DNA of 38,789 nucleotides, from NCBI GenBank assembly GCA_964370115.1, contig CAYJIA010000019.1:1-38789 (forward strand), given 5' to 3'. This stretch comes from SIG603 sp964370115. Its GTDB lineage: Bacteria; Bacillota; Clostridia; Oscillospirales; Acutalibacteraceae. Shown here in pieces: positions 23,766 to 32,036 of the stretch. The number at the start of each line of letters is the position of its first letter. Within the stretch, counting starts at the first letter, position 1. Under the pieces are notes generated by a model. That model saw only the letters and a list, made by a program, of their open reading frames with translations, made no database searches and was not told where the DNA came from. Position numbers and translations under genes: made by a program.

Positions 23766-24596
23766 TCAATACTGTTCAATGTCTATTCTTTTTGCTTTTT
23801 CGCCTGTTGTACCCAAAAAGATTTGGGCAATGCTTAAAAAGCTTTCCACATTGTCACTTAGGTAATATTTATATGTAGTGTCATGTTTTTCATCACACAA
23901 TAAATTGTTTTGTTCTAAAACCGAGGCACAGTGCCTTGCGGTTTCCTTTCCGCTGTCGATAAGCCTTACATCATCACCAACTATGCCACCTATTATAGAT
24001 TTAATAATCGGGAAATGTGTGCAGCCCAAAATGATAGTGTCGACACCGTCGTTTTTCATCTCTTCTAAATATCTTTTAGCAACTAGTTTTGTCACTTCAT
24101 CGTCTTTTTCGATAAACCCGTTTTCTACTAGGGAAACAAATAGGGGACAGGCCTTTGTGAAGACTTCTATGTCCTTGTCGAGTGATTGTATTGCATTTAA
24201 AAAGGAATTACTTTTAATTGTGGCAGTTGTGCCTAAAATTCCTATTTTTTTGTTTTTGGTCACATCCACAGCAGCCTTTGCTGAAGGGGTGATTATATCG
24301 ATATACGGAAGACCTAGGCTTTCCCCTAAATCACGACAGTTAGAGCTTGCTGTGCCACAGGCGGCGACTATTGCCTTTACATCATGCTTTAAAAGAAAAT
24401 TGATGTCCTGCGCTGCGTACCTCCTTATGGTTTCACGGCTTCTTGTGCCGTAAGGTACCCTTCCTGTATCTCCGAAGTATAGTATGCTCTCATTTGGCAA
24501 AACTTTTTTTATTTCCTTAACGGCGGTAAGTCCACCTAAACCGGAGTCAAACACTCCTATGGGTCTATTGTCCATATTAACAAAGTTTTCCTCCAT
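23766..24596 (-). CDS. murI: glutamate racemase
   Basis: 276 residues. Interconverts L- and D-glutamate for peptidoglycan. GVFDSGLGGLTAV (N-terminal acid), AACGTASSN (first catalytic Cys) and ILGCTHFPI (second catalytic Cys) give the two-thiol active site. The usual CNTA motif reads CGTA, a Gly for Asn change I believe is seen in other Clostridia. The start is uncertain: the ATG at 24596 has no clear ribosome site, while the ATG at 24575 gives the usual MDNRPIGVFDSG N-terminus but GGAGG is then 14 bases away. It follows ddl by 3 bp. Confidence 0.93.
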   Translation of the reverse strand: MEENFVNMDNRPIGVFDSGLGGLTAVKEIKKVLPNESILYFGDTGRVPYGTRSRETIRRYAAQDINFLLKHDVKAIVAACGTASSNCRDLGESLGLPYIDIITPSAKAAVDVTKNKKIGILGTTATIKSNSFLNAIQSLDKDIEVFTKACPLFVSLVENGFIEKDDEVTKLVAKRYLEEMKNDGVDTIILGCTHFPIIKSIIGGIVGDDVRLIDSGKETARHCASVLEQNNLLCDEKHDTTYKYYLSDNVESFLSIAQIFLGTTGEKAKRIDIEQY

Positions 24597-24599
24597 GAT

Positions 24600-25667
24600 T
24601 TAGTTACTAGCTTTTTGTAGGGCGTAATTAAGTAGCATCTTTACAAGTTCTTGAGAACTTACACCTGCATTTTCCCAAAGTTTTGGGTACATGCTAATCG
24701 GTGTCATGCCTGGGATAGTGTTTATCTCGTTTAGTATAATCTCTCCATCGTCACTTAAAAAGAAATCAACTCTTGCAAGACCGCTACATCCTAGATATCT
24801 ATATGCCTTTATAGCGATTTTTCTTATTTTCTCAGATATATCTTGCGGTATGTTTGCAGGTATAAATGACCTTGCCACACCGTTTTTGTATTTGTCGTCA
24901 TAGTCATAAAATTGAGCGCCTGAGCATATTTCACCTATACCAGAGGCATGGGTGTCTCGGTTACCTATAACCGCACATTCAAGCTCGCGTCCGATGATAC
25001 CTTGCTCGACGACCACTTTGTGGTCGTGTCTGCTTGCAAGCGCTATGGCTTGGTCTAGCTCTTCTATGCACTCTACTTTGCTAACACCAATAGATGAACC
25101 TGCGTTAGCGGGTTTTACAAAAATAGGGAAAGAAAGTCTTGCGTTGATTTTATTTATTATTCCGTCTCTGTCGGCGGTGTACCTATCAGAATAAAACCAA
25201 AGATAGTGCGCCTGAGGGATGTTTGCAACGCTTAAAAGTGCATGGGTAACTGCTTTGTCCATGCAAATTGCAGAGCTTAGTGTGCCACTGCCCACATAAG
25301 GTATGCCAGAAAGTTCAAGTAAGCCTTGAATAGTGCCGTCCTCGCCGTTTTTTCCGTGTAAAATAGGTGCTACGACGTCTATTGGTATTATTTTTGTCTC
25401 TTTGCTAGAAAGTGTGATAAGTCCTTTTGTGTGACGGCAAGGGCTAAGGGAAGCAGAAATGTTTTCAGGATGATGTTCCCAAGTGCCGTTTTCTATGTTT
25501 TCGACAGGTCCTTTATATAAAAGCCATTTACCACTTTTTGTTATTCCGACGGTCACAACGTCGAAAAGAGAGGTAGGTATATTTCTAATAAAAAATGAAG
25601 CAGAGATTAAAGATATTTCGTGCTCTGACGATGAACCGCCAAAAATTACAGCCACATTAGATTTCAT
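24600..25667 (-). CDS. ddl: D-alanine--D-alanine ligase
   Basis: 355 residues, ATP-grasp enzyme that makes the D-Ala-D-Ala dipeptide for the cell wall. VIFGGSSSEHEISL is the N-terminal signature, LHGKNGEDGTIQG and IPYVGSG follow, and FYDYDDKYKNG is the omega-loop motif with the Tyr and Lys that mark D-Ala rather than D-lactate ligases. LNEINTIPGMT holds metal-binding Glu and Asn. I start at 25667 (AAGGGA upstream, MKSNVAVIFGG) rather than at the longer in-frame 25700. First gene of the ddl-murI-DUF1934-argS operon. Confidence 0.95.
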   Translation of the reverse strand: MKSNVAVIFGGSSSEHEISLISASFFIRNIPTSLFDVVTVGITKSGKWLLYKGPVENIENGTWEHHPENISASLSPCRHTKGLITLSSKETKIIPIDVVAPILHGKNGEDGTIQGLLELSGIPYVGSGTLSSAICMDKAVTHALLSVANIPQAHYLWFYSDRYTADRDGIINKINARLSFPIFVKPANAGSSIGVSKVECIEELDQAIALASRHDHKVVVEQGIIGRELECAVIGNRDTHASGIGEICSGAQFYDYDDKYKNGVARSFIPANIPQDISEKIRKIAIKAYRYLGCSGLARVDFFLSDDGEIILNEINTIPGMTPISMYPKLWENAGVSSQELVKMLLNYALQKASN

Positions 25668-25737
25668 AAAAGTAATTCCCTTCAAAGTAAGTTTTATCAA
25701 ATGCCTTAATAGATTATAGTTTTAGGCAAGTACGGTT

Positions 25738-25766
25738 AGTATACCATAAAATATGCAACTTTTCAA
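25738..25766 (-). promoter_or_regulatory. promoter of the ddl-murI-DUF1934-argS operon
   Basis: On the minus strand TTGAAA (25766-25761), 17-bp spacer and TATACT (25743-25738). Confidence 0.75.
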
Positions 25767-25842
25767 TGTTTATGCGAGATTTTATCGCTGTTTATTTTGA
25801 CTTTTATGTTAAGTTGATGTAAAATTATTGGTAACTAAATGT

Positions 25843-25881
25843 TTTACAAGGATTTAACACAATGATTTTTTCTATTTTACA
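25843..25881 (+). promoter_or_regulatory. Pho-box-like hexamers at 11-bp period
   Basis: TTTACA (25843-25848) and TTAACA (25854-25859) are direct repeats with an 11-bp period; a further TTTACA (25876-25881) lies exactly two periods on. This matches the TT(A/T/C)A(C/T)A repeats at 11-bp spacing bound by PhoP in Bacillus. They lie 46-84 bp upstream of a PhoP/PhoB-like gene. A -10-like TAAAAT (25902-25907) follows. Confidence 0.5.
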
Positions 25882-25926
25882 TTAAAAATATATAATTTAG
25901 ATAAAATACGCTAAGGGGAAATATCA

Positions 25927-26610
25927 ATGAGTACTAAAGAAATTTATCTAGTCGAAGACGACAACAGTATAAGAGAACTTGTGGTATACACCATGCAAAG
26001 CTCGGGATATAAAGCTTCAGGTTTTGAGGATAGCAAGGCTTTTTGGAAAGGTTTGGCTGAAAAAACGCCCGATTTAATTTTGCTTGATATCATGCTGCCG
26101 GATGAAGATGGAATTGAAATACTGAAAAAAATAAGGGCAAATTCACAGTATCAAGACGTGCCAGTTATAATGCTCACTGCAAAGGGTACAGAGTATGATA
26201 AGGTTATAGGACTTGATTTGGGTGCAGATGACTATATCGCAAAGCCTTTTGGCATGATGGAATTGATTAGTCGTGTAAAAGCGGTTTTAAGGCGCGTAAC
26301 AAAAGAGACTAAGGGTACAGAGTATAAAATCAAAAACCTTGTAATGCAGGCTGAAAAATATGCTGTGTTTGTAGACGAAAAACAAGTAGCGCTCACATTA
26401 AAGGAGTTTGAACTTTTAAAGCTTTTAATCGAAAATAAAGGAATAGTTTTAAGTCGTGACAGAATTTTAGAAAATATTTGGGGTTATGATTTTGACGGTG
26501 AAACAAGAACAGTAGACGTCCACATAAGGACCTTGCGCTCAAAACTTGGCAGTGCAGGAGAGCTTGTAGAAACCGTGCGCGGTATAGGGTATAAAATTGG
26601 TGGAGCTTGA
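25927..26610 (+). CDS. OmpR/PhoB-family response regulator
   Basis: 227 residues: receiver domain (1-120) with acidic pocket Glu10-Asp11-Asp12, phospho-acceptor Asp54 in LILLDIMLP and Lys in AKPFGM, then a winged-helix effector (about 130-227; DRILENIWGYDFDGETRTVD and HIRTLRSKLG). Transcription factor of the PhoP/PhoB type. AAGGGGA upstream. Its stop overlaps the ATG of the kinase gene (ATGA), and Pho-box-like hexamers precede it. No pst or phosphatase gene lies near, so phosphate control is inferred. Confidence 0.93.
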   Translation: MSTKEIYLVEDDNSIRELVVYTMQSSGYKASGFEDSKAFWKGLAEKTPDLILLDIMLPDEDGIEILKKIRANSQYQDVPVIMLTAKGTEYDKVIGLDLGADDYIAKPFGMMELISRVKAVLRRVTKETKGTEYKIKNLVMQAEKYAVFVDEKQVALTLKEFELLKLLIENKGIVLSRDRILENIWGYDFDGETRTVDVHIRTLRSKLGSAGELVETVRGIGYKIGGA

Positions 26611-28289
26611 TGAAAAGAAGGATATTTTTAAGCATTTTTATAGTAGGGCTTGCAATTTCAGTATTTATCACCATGATGTTAGTTCCGATTATGTACAACG
26701 AGAGCGTTGGGATTTTAAAAGACCAAATGCGTGCAGAACTCGAATATATCGAAACGGGTTATGAGATTAATGGGGTATCGTATTTAAATAAGCTCGATAC
26801 AGAATTTGGTGGGAGAATTACACTTATAGCACCTGACGGTGAGGTTTTATACGACTCTGTTTTTGATGTGGATGTTTTAGAAAATCATGCAGACAGGGAA
26901 GAGGTAGAAGAAGCATTCAAAAGCAAAAGTGGAACTGCTGTAAGATTTTCAAGCACCTATAATGAAGAGACACATTACTACGCAAGGCTTATGAGTGATG
27001 GCAATGTAATAAGAATTGCGAACACTTCAAGCACTATGACAAGCACAATTATTTCGGGACTACCATGGATAATAATGGTAATAGTTGTAGTCGTACTTAT
27101 ATCTTATTACGTGGCAAGAAGGCAAACCTCATTTATAATTGAGCCTATAAACAGTTTAAATCTCGATAATCCCAAAGAAAATAAGACGTATAGAGAACTA
27201 GAACCATTCCTACAAAGGCTTGAAAACCAAAGACAGGAAATACAACTGCAAATTCAAGAACTTAATATAAGGCAAACAGAGTTCGCAGCGTTTATGCAAC
27301 ACATGAACGAGGGACTTGTCATAGTTAACCGTGACAAGGAAATAATGGTATGCAACAGCTCGGCAAAACAGTTTTTATCTTATAAAAATGGAAATTTAGT
27401 AGGGAAAAATATTTCTGAGTTAAAGTTTGAAGAGAAATTTGCCAAAGCTTTGGAGTCCTGCTTAAAAGGAAAGAGAAAAGAATTTAGCACCCACTTTGAA
27501 GAAAAGCAGTGCAGAGTATTTGTAAATCCTGTAATTATAGATGAGGATGTATTCGGTGCGGTAATACTTATTGTCGATGAAACGGAAAAACTAGGTCGCG
27601 AAGCCCTTAGGCGAGAGTTCTCGGCAAATGTATCACATGAACTTAAAACACCGCTAACATCTATTTCAGGCTATGCAGAAATAATGAAAAATGGACTTGT
27701 TAAAAGTGAAGATATGAGTTTGTTTGCGGAAAAAATCTACAAAGAAGCTCAAAGACTTATACTTTTAGTTCAAGATATTATAAAGCTTTCTAGAATGGAC
27801 GAAAACGAAAACGGATTTCAAAAAGATCCTGTGGAGTTATTGTCGCTTGCAAAAAGCATTGAAGAAAGCCTTAGAGATACACAAAAAAAATCAGATGTTA
27901 ATATTTATATAGAAGGTACACCACAAACCGTGCTAGGTATTCCGGTTATGCTTGGTGAGATGTTATATAATCTATGCGACAATGGAGTAAAATATAATGA
28001 GCGTGGCGGAATAGTTAGCGTGAATATTTCAAAAGAGAAAAATATGGCGAAAATTATGATAAAAGATACGGGAATTGGTGTGTCAGAAAGCGACAAAGAG
28101 CGTATTTTTGAAAGATTTTATCGTGTCGACAAAAGCCACTCAAAAACAACAGGAGGAACAGGTCTTGGCCTTTCCATAGTAAAACACTGCGTTATTTTAC
28201 ACGCAGGGCAAATCTATGTAGACAGTGAGCTTGGAAAAGGAACAACAATAACAGTGTACTTACCACTTATGGATGTAGAAAATAAATAA
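26610..28289 (+). CDS. PhoR-like sensor histidine kinase
   Basis: 559 residues. TM1 (about 5-27), an extracytoplasmic sensor (about 28-145), TM2 (about 148-168), a short linker, PAS (about 215-315), HisKA with His343 in SANVSHELKTP, and HATPase_c with N, G1 (DTGIGVSESD) and G2 (TGGTGLGLSIV) boxes. The presence of an extracytoplasmic domain plus PAS follows the PhoR/WalK plan. I prefer the ATG at 26610 over the adjacent in-frame TTG at 26607; it overlaps the regulator stop. Ends in a strong bidirectional terminator. Confidence 0.93.
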   Translation: MKRRIFLSIFIVGLAISVFITMMLVPIMYNESVGILKDQMRAELEYIETGYEINGVSYLNKLDTEFGGRITLIAPDGEVLYDSVFDVDVLENHADREEVEEAFKSKSGTAVRFSSTYNEETHYYARLMSDGNVIRIANTSSTMTSTIISGLPWIIMVIVVVVLISYYVARRQTSFIIEPINSLNLDNPKENKTYRELEPFLQRLENQRQEIQLQIQELNIRQTEFAAFMQHMNEGLVIVNRDKEIMVCNSSAKQFLSYKNGNLVGKNISELKFEEKFAKALESCLKGKRKEFSTHFEEKQCRVFVNPVIIDEDVFGAVILIVDETEKLGREALRREFSANVSHELKTPLTSISGYAEIMKNGLVKSEDMSLFAEKIYKEAQRLILLVQDIIKLSRMDENENGFQKDPVELLSLAKSIEESLRDTQKKSDVNIYIEGTPQTVLGIPVMLGEMLYNLCDNGVKYNERGGIVSVNISKEKNMAKIMIKDTGIGVSESDKERIFERFYRVDKSHSKTTGGTGLGLSIVKHCVILHAGQIYVDSELGKGTTITVYLPLMDVENK

Positions 28290-28292
28290 CTA

Positions 28293-28334
28293 AAAAAAGT
28301 ATGGGCGAACCTTTAAGTTCATCCATACTTTTTT
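28293..28334. terminator. bidirectional terminator
   Basis: AAAAAAGTATGG...GAAC (28293-28310) pairs with GTTC..CCATACTTTTTT (28317-28334), with T runs on both strands, serving the kinase gene and the convergent Bax1-I gene. Confidence 0.92.
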
Positions 28335-28337
28335 GTG

Positions 28338-29066
28338 TCAATTATTTTTTGTTCTTGCTAAAAGCTCTAATATACGAAGGAAGAGCATGAGTATCGTGGT
28401 TACAAGACCCATAGCGAGCGACCATTCGTACATTTTTTCTGCACGGTAATTTATTGCATTTGAAATATTATCAAAATCGACCGCAAGGTGTAAAACGAAA
28501 ACTAAAGTGCAAACAACTGCATAAATTGTTCCAGTAATACCGTTACCATAGAATAAATTTGTAAGTGTTGGTGTAAAAAATGAGCTCAATATAGTTATAA
28601 GTGAGACGAAAATAATAACAAGGAACATTGATGAGAGGATAGTTCTGAATCTGTGTCCTACTTTAATAACACCAAAGGTGTAAAGCAAAAGCATTGAAAA
28701 CACTACCACACCGGTGATTAAAGCGGCAATTGGAACTATGCCCTCGTATGCAGTGGCGTAAGATACAGATACCCACGCGATTAAGTAGCCTTGAATTACT
28801 GAGTAAATTGTACCGAAAATCGGAGTAGCTTTAGGATTTGCTGCGACAAAGGATGTTATAAGCATTACAACTAAACCGACGATTGCAACTAGAGATTCAT
28901 ACTCTTTTGGGATTAGGTTTGCAAGATAAATGCCTATACCGACAAAGTTGATTAGAAAGAAGTAAAATATTTTTGCGCAGACACCACCTCGGGTAACTGC
29001 ATTACTACTTGAGGCGCGTGAACTCTTTGAAACTGCTCTAAAATATGGATTCATTGTCTTTCTCAT
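28338..29066 (-). CDS. Bax inhibitor-1/YccA family membrane protein
   Basis: 242 residues with about seven transmembrane helices starting at residue 30, after a short cytoplasmic Ser/Arg-rich N-terminus (NPYFRAVSKSSRASSSN). The helix pattern, the VLHLAVDFDNISNAI segment with its acidic residue pair near the end of the sixth helix, and the AMGLVTTILMLFLRILELLA last helix fit the BaxI_1/YccA branch, whose members act as pH-sensitive ion leaks or protease modulators. Physiological role here unknown. AAGGAGG lies 11 bases before the ATG. Confidence 0.87.
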   Translation of the reverse strand: MRKTMNPYFRAVSKSSRASSSNAVTRGGVCAKIFYFFLINFVGIGIYLANLIPKEYESLVAIVGLVVMLITSFVAANPKATPIFGTIYSVIQGYLIAWVSVSYATAYEGIVPIAALITGVVVFSMLLLYTFGVIKVGHRFRTILSSMFLVIIFVSLITILSSFFTPTLTNLFYGNGITGTIYAVVCTLVFVLHLAVDFDNISNAINYRAEKMYEWSLAMGLVTTILMLFLRILELLARTKNN

Positions 29067-29110
29067 AAAATTGTATTCCTCCTTAACAAAGTATAATGTA
29101 AATTATCGAA

Positions 29111-29139
29111 ATTATAGCATATTTACATAAAAAACACAA
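29111..29139 (-). promoter_or_regulatory. promoter of the Bax1-I gene
   Basis: On the minus strand TTGTGT (29139-29134), 17-bp spacer and TATAAT (29116-29111). Confidence 0.6.
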
Positions 29140-29146
29140 TAGATTA

Positions 29147-29175
29147 ATGACAAATAGTAAAAAACACGGTATAAT
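29147..29175 (+). promoter_or_regulatory. promoter of the SirTM-like gene
   Basis: ATGACA (29147-29152), 17-bp spacer and TATAAT (29170-29175). Transcription would begin near 29182, which leaves room for a short leader before the TTG at 29209 but not for the in-frame TTG at 29191. Confidence 0.7.
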
Positions 29176-29208
29176 CTAAGTATCAAAAATTTGAAAGATG
29201 GTGGTTTT

Positions 29209-30045
29209 TTGGAGTTAGAATTAAAAATACAGGAACTTAGTAAGCTGATAAATGAATATGACAATATTGTGGTAGGTGCGGGTGCAGGGCTTTCAGCGTC
29301 GGCAGGACTTACTTACAGCGGTGCGCGTTTTGAAGTAAATTTTTCGGATTATATAGATAAATACAAGTTTAGTGATATGTACTCGGCAGGATTTTATCCG
29401 TTTAAAACCCTAGAAGAACGCTGGGGTTATTGGTGTAAGCACATATTTTTTAATAGATACAAACTAAATGAGGCAGAAGTTTATCAAAATCTTTTAAAGC
29501 TTGTCGGTGATAAAAATTACTTTGTGATAACCACAAATGTCGACCATATGTTTCAAAAAAATGGGTTTGATAAGTCTCGATTGTTTTACACTCAGGGCGA
29601 CTACGGACTTTGGCAGTGTAGTACTTCATGTCATAAAAAAACTTACGACAATAAAGAGCAGGTTTATAAAATGCTTGAAAGTCTTAGTAACTTAAAAATA
29701 CCATCAGAACTTATACCTTGCTGTCCTGTGTGTGGTAAGCCTATGTCAATGAATTTAAGGGCCGACAATAGCTTTGTTGAGGATGAGGGATGGCACGATG
29801 CCATGAGGCGGTATGAGCGGTATTTAGAAAATTATGCAGATGAAAAAACTCTTTTTTTAGACCTTGGAATAGGTGGAAACACACCGTCGATAATAAAATA
29901 TCCATTTTGGCAGATGACTTATAAAAATAAAGATGCTAGATATGTTTGTATAAATTTAGGTGAAGCGGTGTCACCTAATGAAATAAAAAATCAGTCGATT
30001 TGTATAGATTTTGATATAACAGAAGTATTAAAAAAGATAATATAG
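29209..30045 (+). CDS. SirTM-type (class M) sirtuin, probable protein ADP-ribosyltransferase
   Basis: 278 residues from a TTG start at 29209 (GATGGTGG just upstream; the TTG at 29191 is too near the transcription start). NIVVGAGAGLSASAG binds NAD; TTNVDHMF has Asn110; the usual catalytic sirtuin His is replaced by Gln129 in YTQGDYGLWQC; Arg184 lies in MNLR. The spacing of these three (19 and 55 residues) equals that of Asn118, Gln137 and Arg192 of the S. aureus SirTM as I recall them. Two Cys pairs (QCSTSC, CPVC) form the zinc site. SirTM enzymes mono-ADP-ribosylate lipoylated GcvH-L, reversed by a zinc macrodomain hydrolase, which is encoded at 34596. No GcvH-L or lipoate ligase gene is in the window. 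Confidence 0.85.
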   Translation: MELELKIQELSKLINEYDNIVVGAGAGLSASAGLTYSGARFEVNFSDYIDKYKFSDMYSAGFYPFKTLEERWGYWCKHIFFNRYKLNEAEVYQNLLKLVGDKNYFVITTNVDHMFQKNGFDKSRLFYTQGDYGLWQCSTSCHKKTYDNKEQVYKMLESLSNLKIPSELIPCCPVCGKPMSMNLRADNSFVEDEGWHDAMRRYERYLENYADEKTLFLDLGIGGNTPSIIKYPFWQMTYKNKDARYVCINLGEAVSPNEIKNQSICIDFDITEVLKKII

Positions 30046-30056
30046 ATTCTAAAATA

Positions 30057-30108
30057 AAAACTATGACAGTTTTTTCACATAATTGTGTTAAAGTTGCCAT
30101 AGTTTTTC
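30057..30108 (+). terminator. terminator after the SirTM-like gene
   Basis: AAAACTATG (30057-30065) pairs with CATAGTTTT (30098-30106) with partial inner pairing, followed by a T-rich tail. It isolates the sirtuin gene from spo0A. Confidence 0.7.
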
Positions 30109-30189
30109 TTCTGTTTTGAAAAAACAAAATGTATTAAATTTAAAGCAATAATTATAATTTGCGATAATTACCTGTCAAAATAACTAATT

Positions 30190-30196
30190 TTCGACA
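30190..30196 (-). promoter_or_regulatory. 0A box upstream of spo0A
   Basis: TTCGACA on the plus strand is TGTCGAA on the minus strand, the exact consensus of the Spo0A binding site, about 33 bp upstream of the -35 of the spo0A promoter. It suggests autoregulation. A 7-bp match can occur by chance. Confidence 0.5.
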
Positions 30197-30228
30197 AATT
30201 AATTTTTCGTAATTTACGCTAAAACCCC

Positions 30229-30257
30229 TTGAAATTACTGGAAATTTGTGGTAAATT
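30229..30257 (+). promoter_or_regulatory. putative promoter of spo0A
   Basis: TTGAAA (30229-30234), 17-bp spacer and TAAATT (30252-30257). I could not identify a clear sigma-H promoter. Confidence 0.5.
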
Positions 30258-30288
30258 TATTTCACAAAATAAATATCAGGAGGTTGAA

Positions 30289-31059
30289 ATGGAAAAAACT
30301 ATAAATGTTCTCATTTGCTCTGAAGATGGTGAATGGGGTAGTGATACAATAGAAAAATTTTCTTCATTTGGAGCCAAGGTGGAATTTGTCAGAAGAAATG
30401 GAAAAATCTTGCTTGAAAAGATATTACAGTTAAAACCAAACATAGTAATTATGGAATTGTTTATGCCGAACATCGATGCTTTAGGAGTTATAAATGCTGT
30501 AAAGAAAGACAGCGAAATTAGGCCGTATTTTGTGGTGACGGCGTCTTATGCAACGCCACTACTTGAGAAGGAAGTCATAAATGCCGGTGCGAGTTATTTT
30601 GCACTGCCAACATTAAATAAAATTGAAATAGGAGAACAAATTATGCAATCGTACAACAAAAACAGCACTGTAGAAACAGTCGATTTAAACGCACCAGCAC
30701 TGAGGGTGCAAGTGACAAATATTTTACACCAGATAGGTGTGCCTGCGCATATTAAGGGATATCACTATTTGAGAGATTCAATAATTATGGCAATAAGAGA
30801 GCCTGACATAATAAATGCTGTGACAAAGCAACTTTATCCAAACGTTGCAAAAGAGTACAACACAACGAGTTCCCGCGTAGAAAGAGCTATAAGACACGCG
30901 ATAGAAGTTGCATGGGATAGGGGAGATGTTGACATATTAAATTCGTTTTTTGGCTACACAATACATAATACAAGGGGAAAACCAACAAACAGCGAATTTA
31001 TTGCAATGATTTCAGACAAGTTATCGCTTCAACTTGCCTCAGCAAAAGTTTTAGGGTAG
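30289..31059 (+). CDS. spo0A: sporulation regulator Spo0A with degenerate receiver
   Basis: 256 residues from the ATG at 30289 (AGGAGG 7 bases upstream). The C-terminal half is classic Spo0A: IGVPAHIKGYHYLRDSI, TSSRVERAIRHAIEVAWDRG (recognition helix) and GKPTNSEFIAMISDKL (sigma-factor contact). The receiver is altered: the phospho-acceptor Asp is Glu56 (IMELFMP, codon GAA), and the conserved Lys in ASYFxLKP is Pro (ASYFALPTL); the acidic pair is kept as Glu12-Asp13. Such a receiver should not be phosphorylated in the usual way. Glu56 could mimic the active state, or activity could rest on dimerisation or amount. Monocistronic. Confidence 0.93.
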   Translation: MEKTINVLICSEDGEWGSDTIEKFSSFGAKVEFVRRNGKILLEKILQLKPNIVIMELFMPNIDALGVINAVKKDSEIRPYFVVTASYATPLLEKEVINAGASYFALPTLNKIEIGEQIMQSYNKNSTVETVDLNAPALRVQVTNILHQIGVPAHIKGYHYLRDSIIMAIREPDIINAVTKQLYPNVAKEYNTTSSRVERAIRHAIEVAWDRGDVDILNSFFGYTIHNTRGKPTNSEFIAMISDKLSLQLASAKVLG

Positions 31060-31087
31060 ACTTTAAAATAAAATCCACCCTAGTTAC

Positions 31088-31966
31088 CTAGTTATATGTA
31101 GTTGTAAAATCACATTCTTTAATTTCGTGGGGATTTAGGCAGATTATATGCCTCTTGCTTGTGAACTGGTCACTCTCGTCCATTGTAGTAGCACAACCTA
31201 TCCAAGGTTCAAGCGCAACATAAGGCCCATCGTTTGTTGCCGACCAAATACCAAGCATCTTAAACTGAGAAAAATCCATGGTAAGCGCTTTTTTGCTGAC
31301 TTTGCTAACCAAAGAGACGCTACTAGAGTTTAAATTTTCAAAAACCAAGGCATCTTTATAAAATAAATCATGCCTTAGGGGGATAGTCCGCTCATTTTTA
31401 AGGGTATAGGAAATATCAGAAAAATCAATTAATGCCTCGTCTAAATTTATTTTGGGACAAGCAGTGTTTTCGGCTGTTTCAAAAACAATATCATAATCTT
31501 CAAATTTTTCATTTTTATCAAGAGGTATATTATATGCAGGATGTCCGCCTATACAAAAATACATTTTGCAAGCACTTTGATTTTTCACGGCAAATTTCGT
31601 CGTGATACCTTTATCACAAAGCGTATAACTTACAACTAAGTTAAAGTCGTATGGATAAAACTTTTTAGTTTCATCATTGGAGTTAAGTTCAAGGCTCACA
31701 CTGTCACTTTGAGTGTTTATAATCTCAAATTCCATAGTCCTTGCAAAACCATGTTGTTTCATTTTGTAAACTTCATTTTCAATATGAGTTTTTCCTTTTC
31801 TTAGAGCGCCTACTATGGGGAATAAAACAGGCGCCCTACCGCTCCAGTATTTTGGGTCACCTTGCCATAAAAGCTCAAATCCGTCTTTTCTTTTAAATGA
31901 GCGAAGCTCGGCGCCAAAACTTGAGACAACAGCACTAGTTGTATCGTTTTGCAAAAAAATGTCCAT
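31088..31966 (-). CDS. aldose 1-epimerase family protein (LacX-like)
   Basis: 292 residues, a beta-supersandwich. FGAELRSFKRKDGFELLWQGD (read in part), RAPVLFPIVGAL, KQHGFARTMEF with catalytic His, and GGHPAYNIPL with the second His follow the LacX/YihR branch of galactose mutarotase-like enzymes; the conserved Glu is in ALEPWIG. It equilibrates anomers of hexoses or hexose phosphates. Could serve the galactose released by the alpha-galactosidase at 2434, though it is far from it. Minus strand, alone, converging on spo0A. Confidence 0.9.
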   Translation of the reverse strand: MDIFLQNDTTSAVVSSFGAELRSFKRKDGFELLWQGDPKYWSGRAPVLFPIVGALRKGKTHIENEVYKMKQHGFARTMEFEIINTQSDSVSLELNSNDETKKFYPYDFNLVVSYTLCDKGITTKFAVKNQSACKMYFCIGGHPAYNIPLDKNEKFEDYDIVFETAENTACPKINLDEALIDFSDISYTLKNERTIPLRHDLFYKDALVFENLNSSSVSLVSKVSKKALTMDFSQFKMLGIWSATNDGPYVALEPWIGCATTMDESDQFTSKRHIICLNPHEIKECDFTTTYN

Positions 31967-31996
31967 GATATTACACTTCCTTTTTGTAAAATAATA

Positions 31997-32005
31997 TGAT
32001 ATAAT
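31997..32005 (+). promoter_or_regulatory. extended -10 promoter of dtd
   Basis: TG-A-TATAAT about 32 bases before the ATG; no clear -35. Confidence 0.5.
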
Positions 32006-32036
32006 TTATGTCAAAACAAAGAAATGGAGAACTAAG

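Noticed and set aside
23878..24453. Antisense open frame of 191 codons over murI
   Set aside because: The minus strand encodes a complete glutamate racemase in an operon; the antisense translation shows no motif.
29209..30045. Ordinary CobB-type NAD-dependent deacetylase
   Set aside because: The catalytic His is replaced by Gln and the motif spacing and zinc-site layout match SirTM instead.
31051..31082. Terminator between spo0A and the aldose epimerase gene
   Set aside because: TAGGGT/ACCCTA pairing is present but the inner stem has mismatches and there is no T run on either strand, so I did not list it as a feature.
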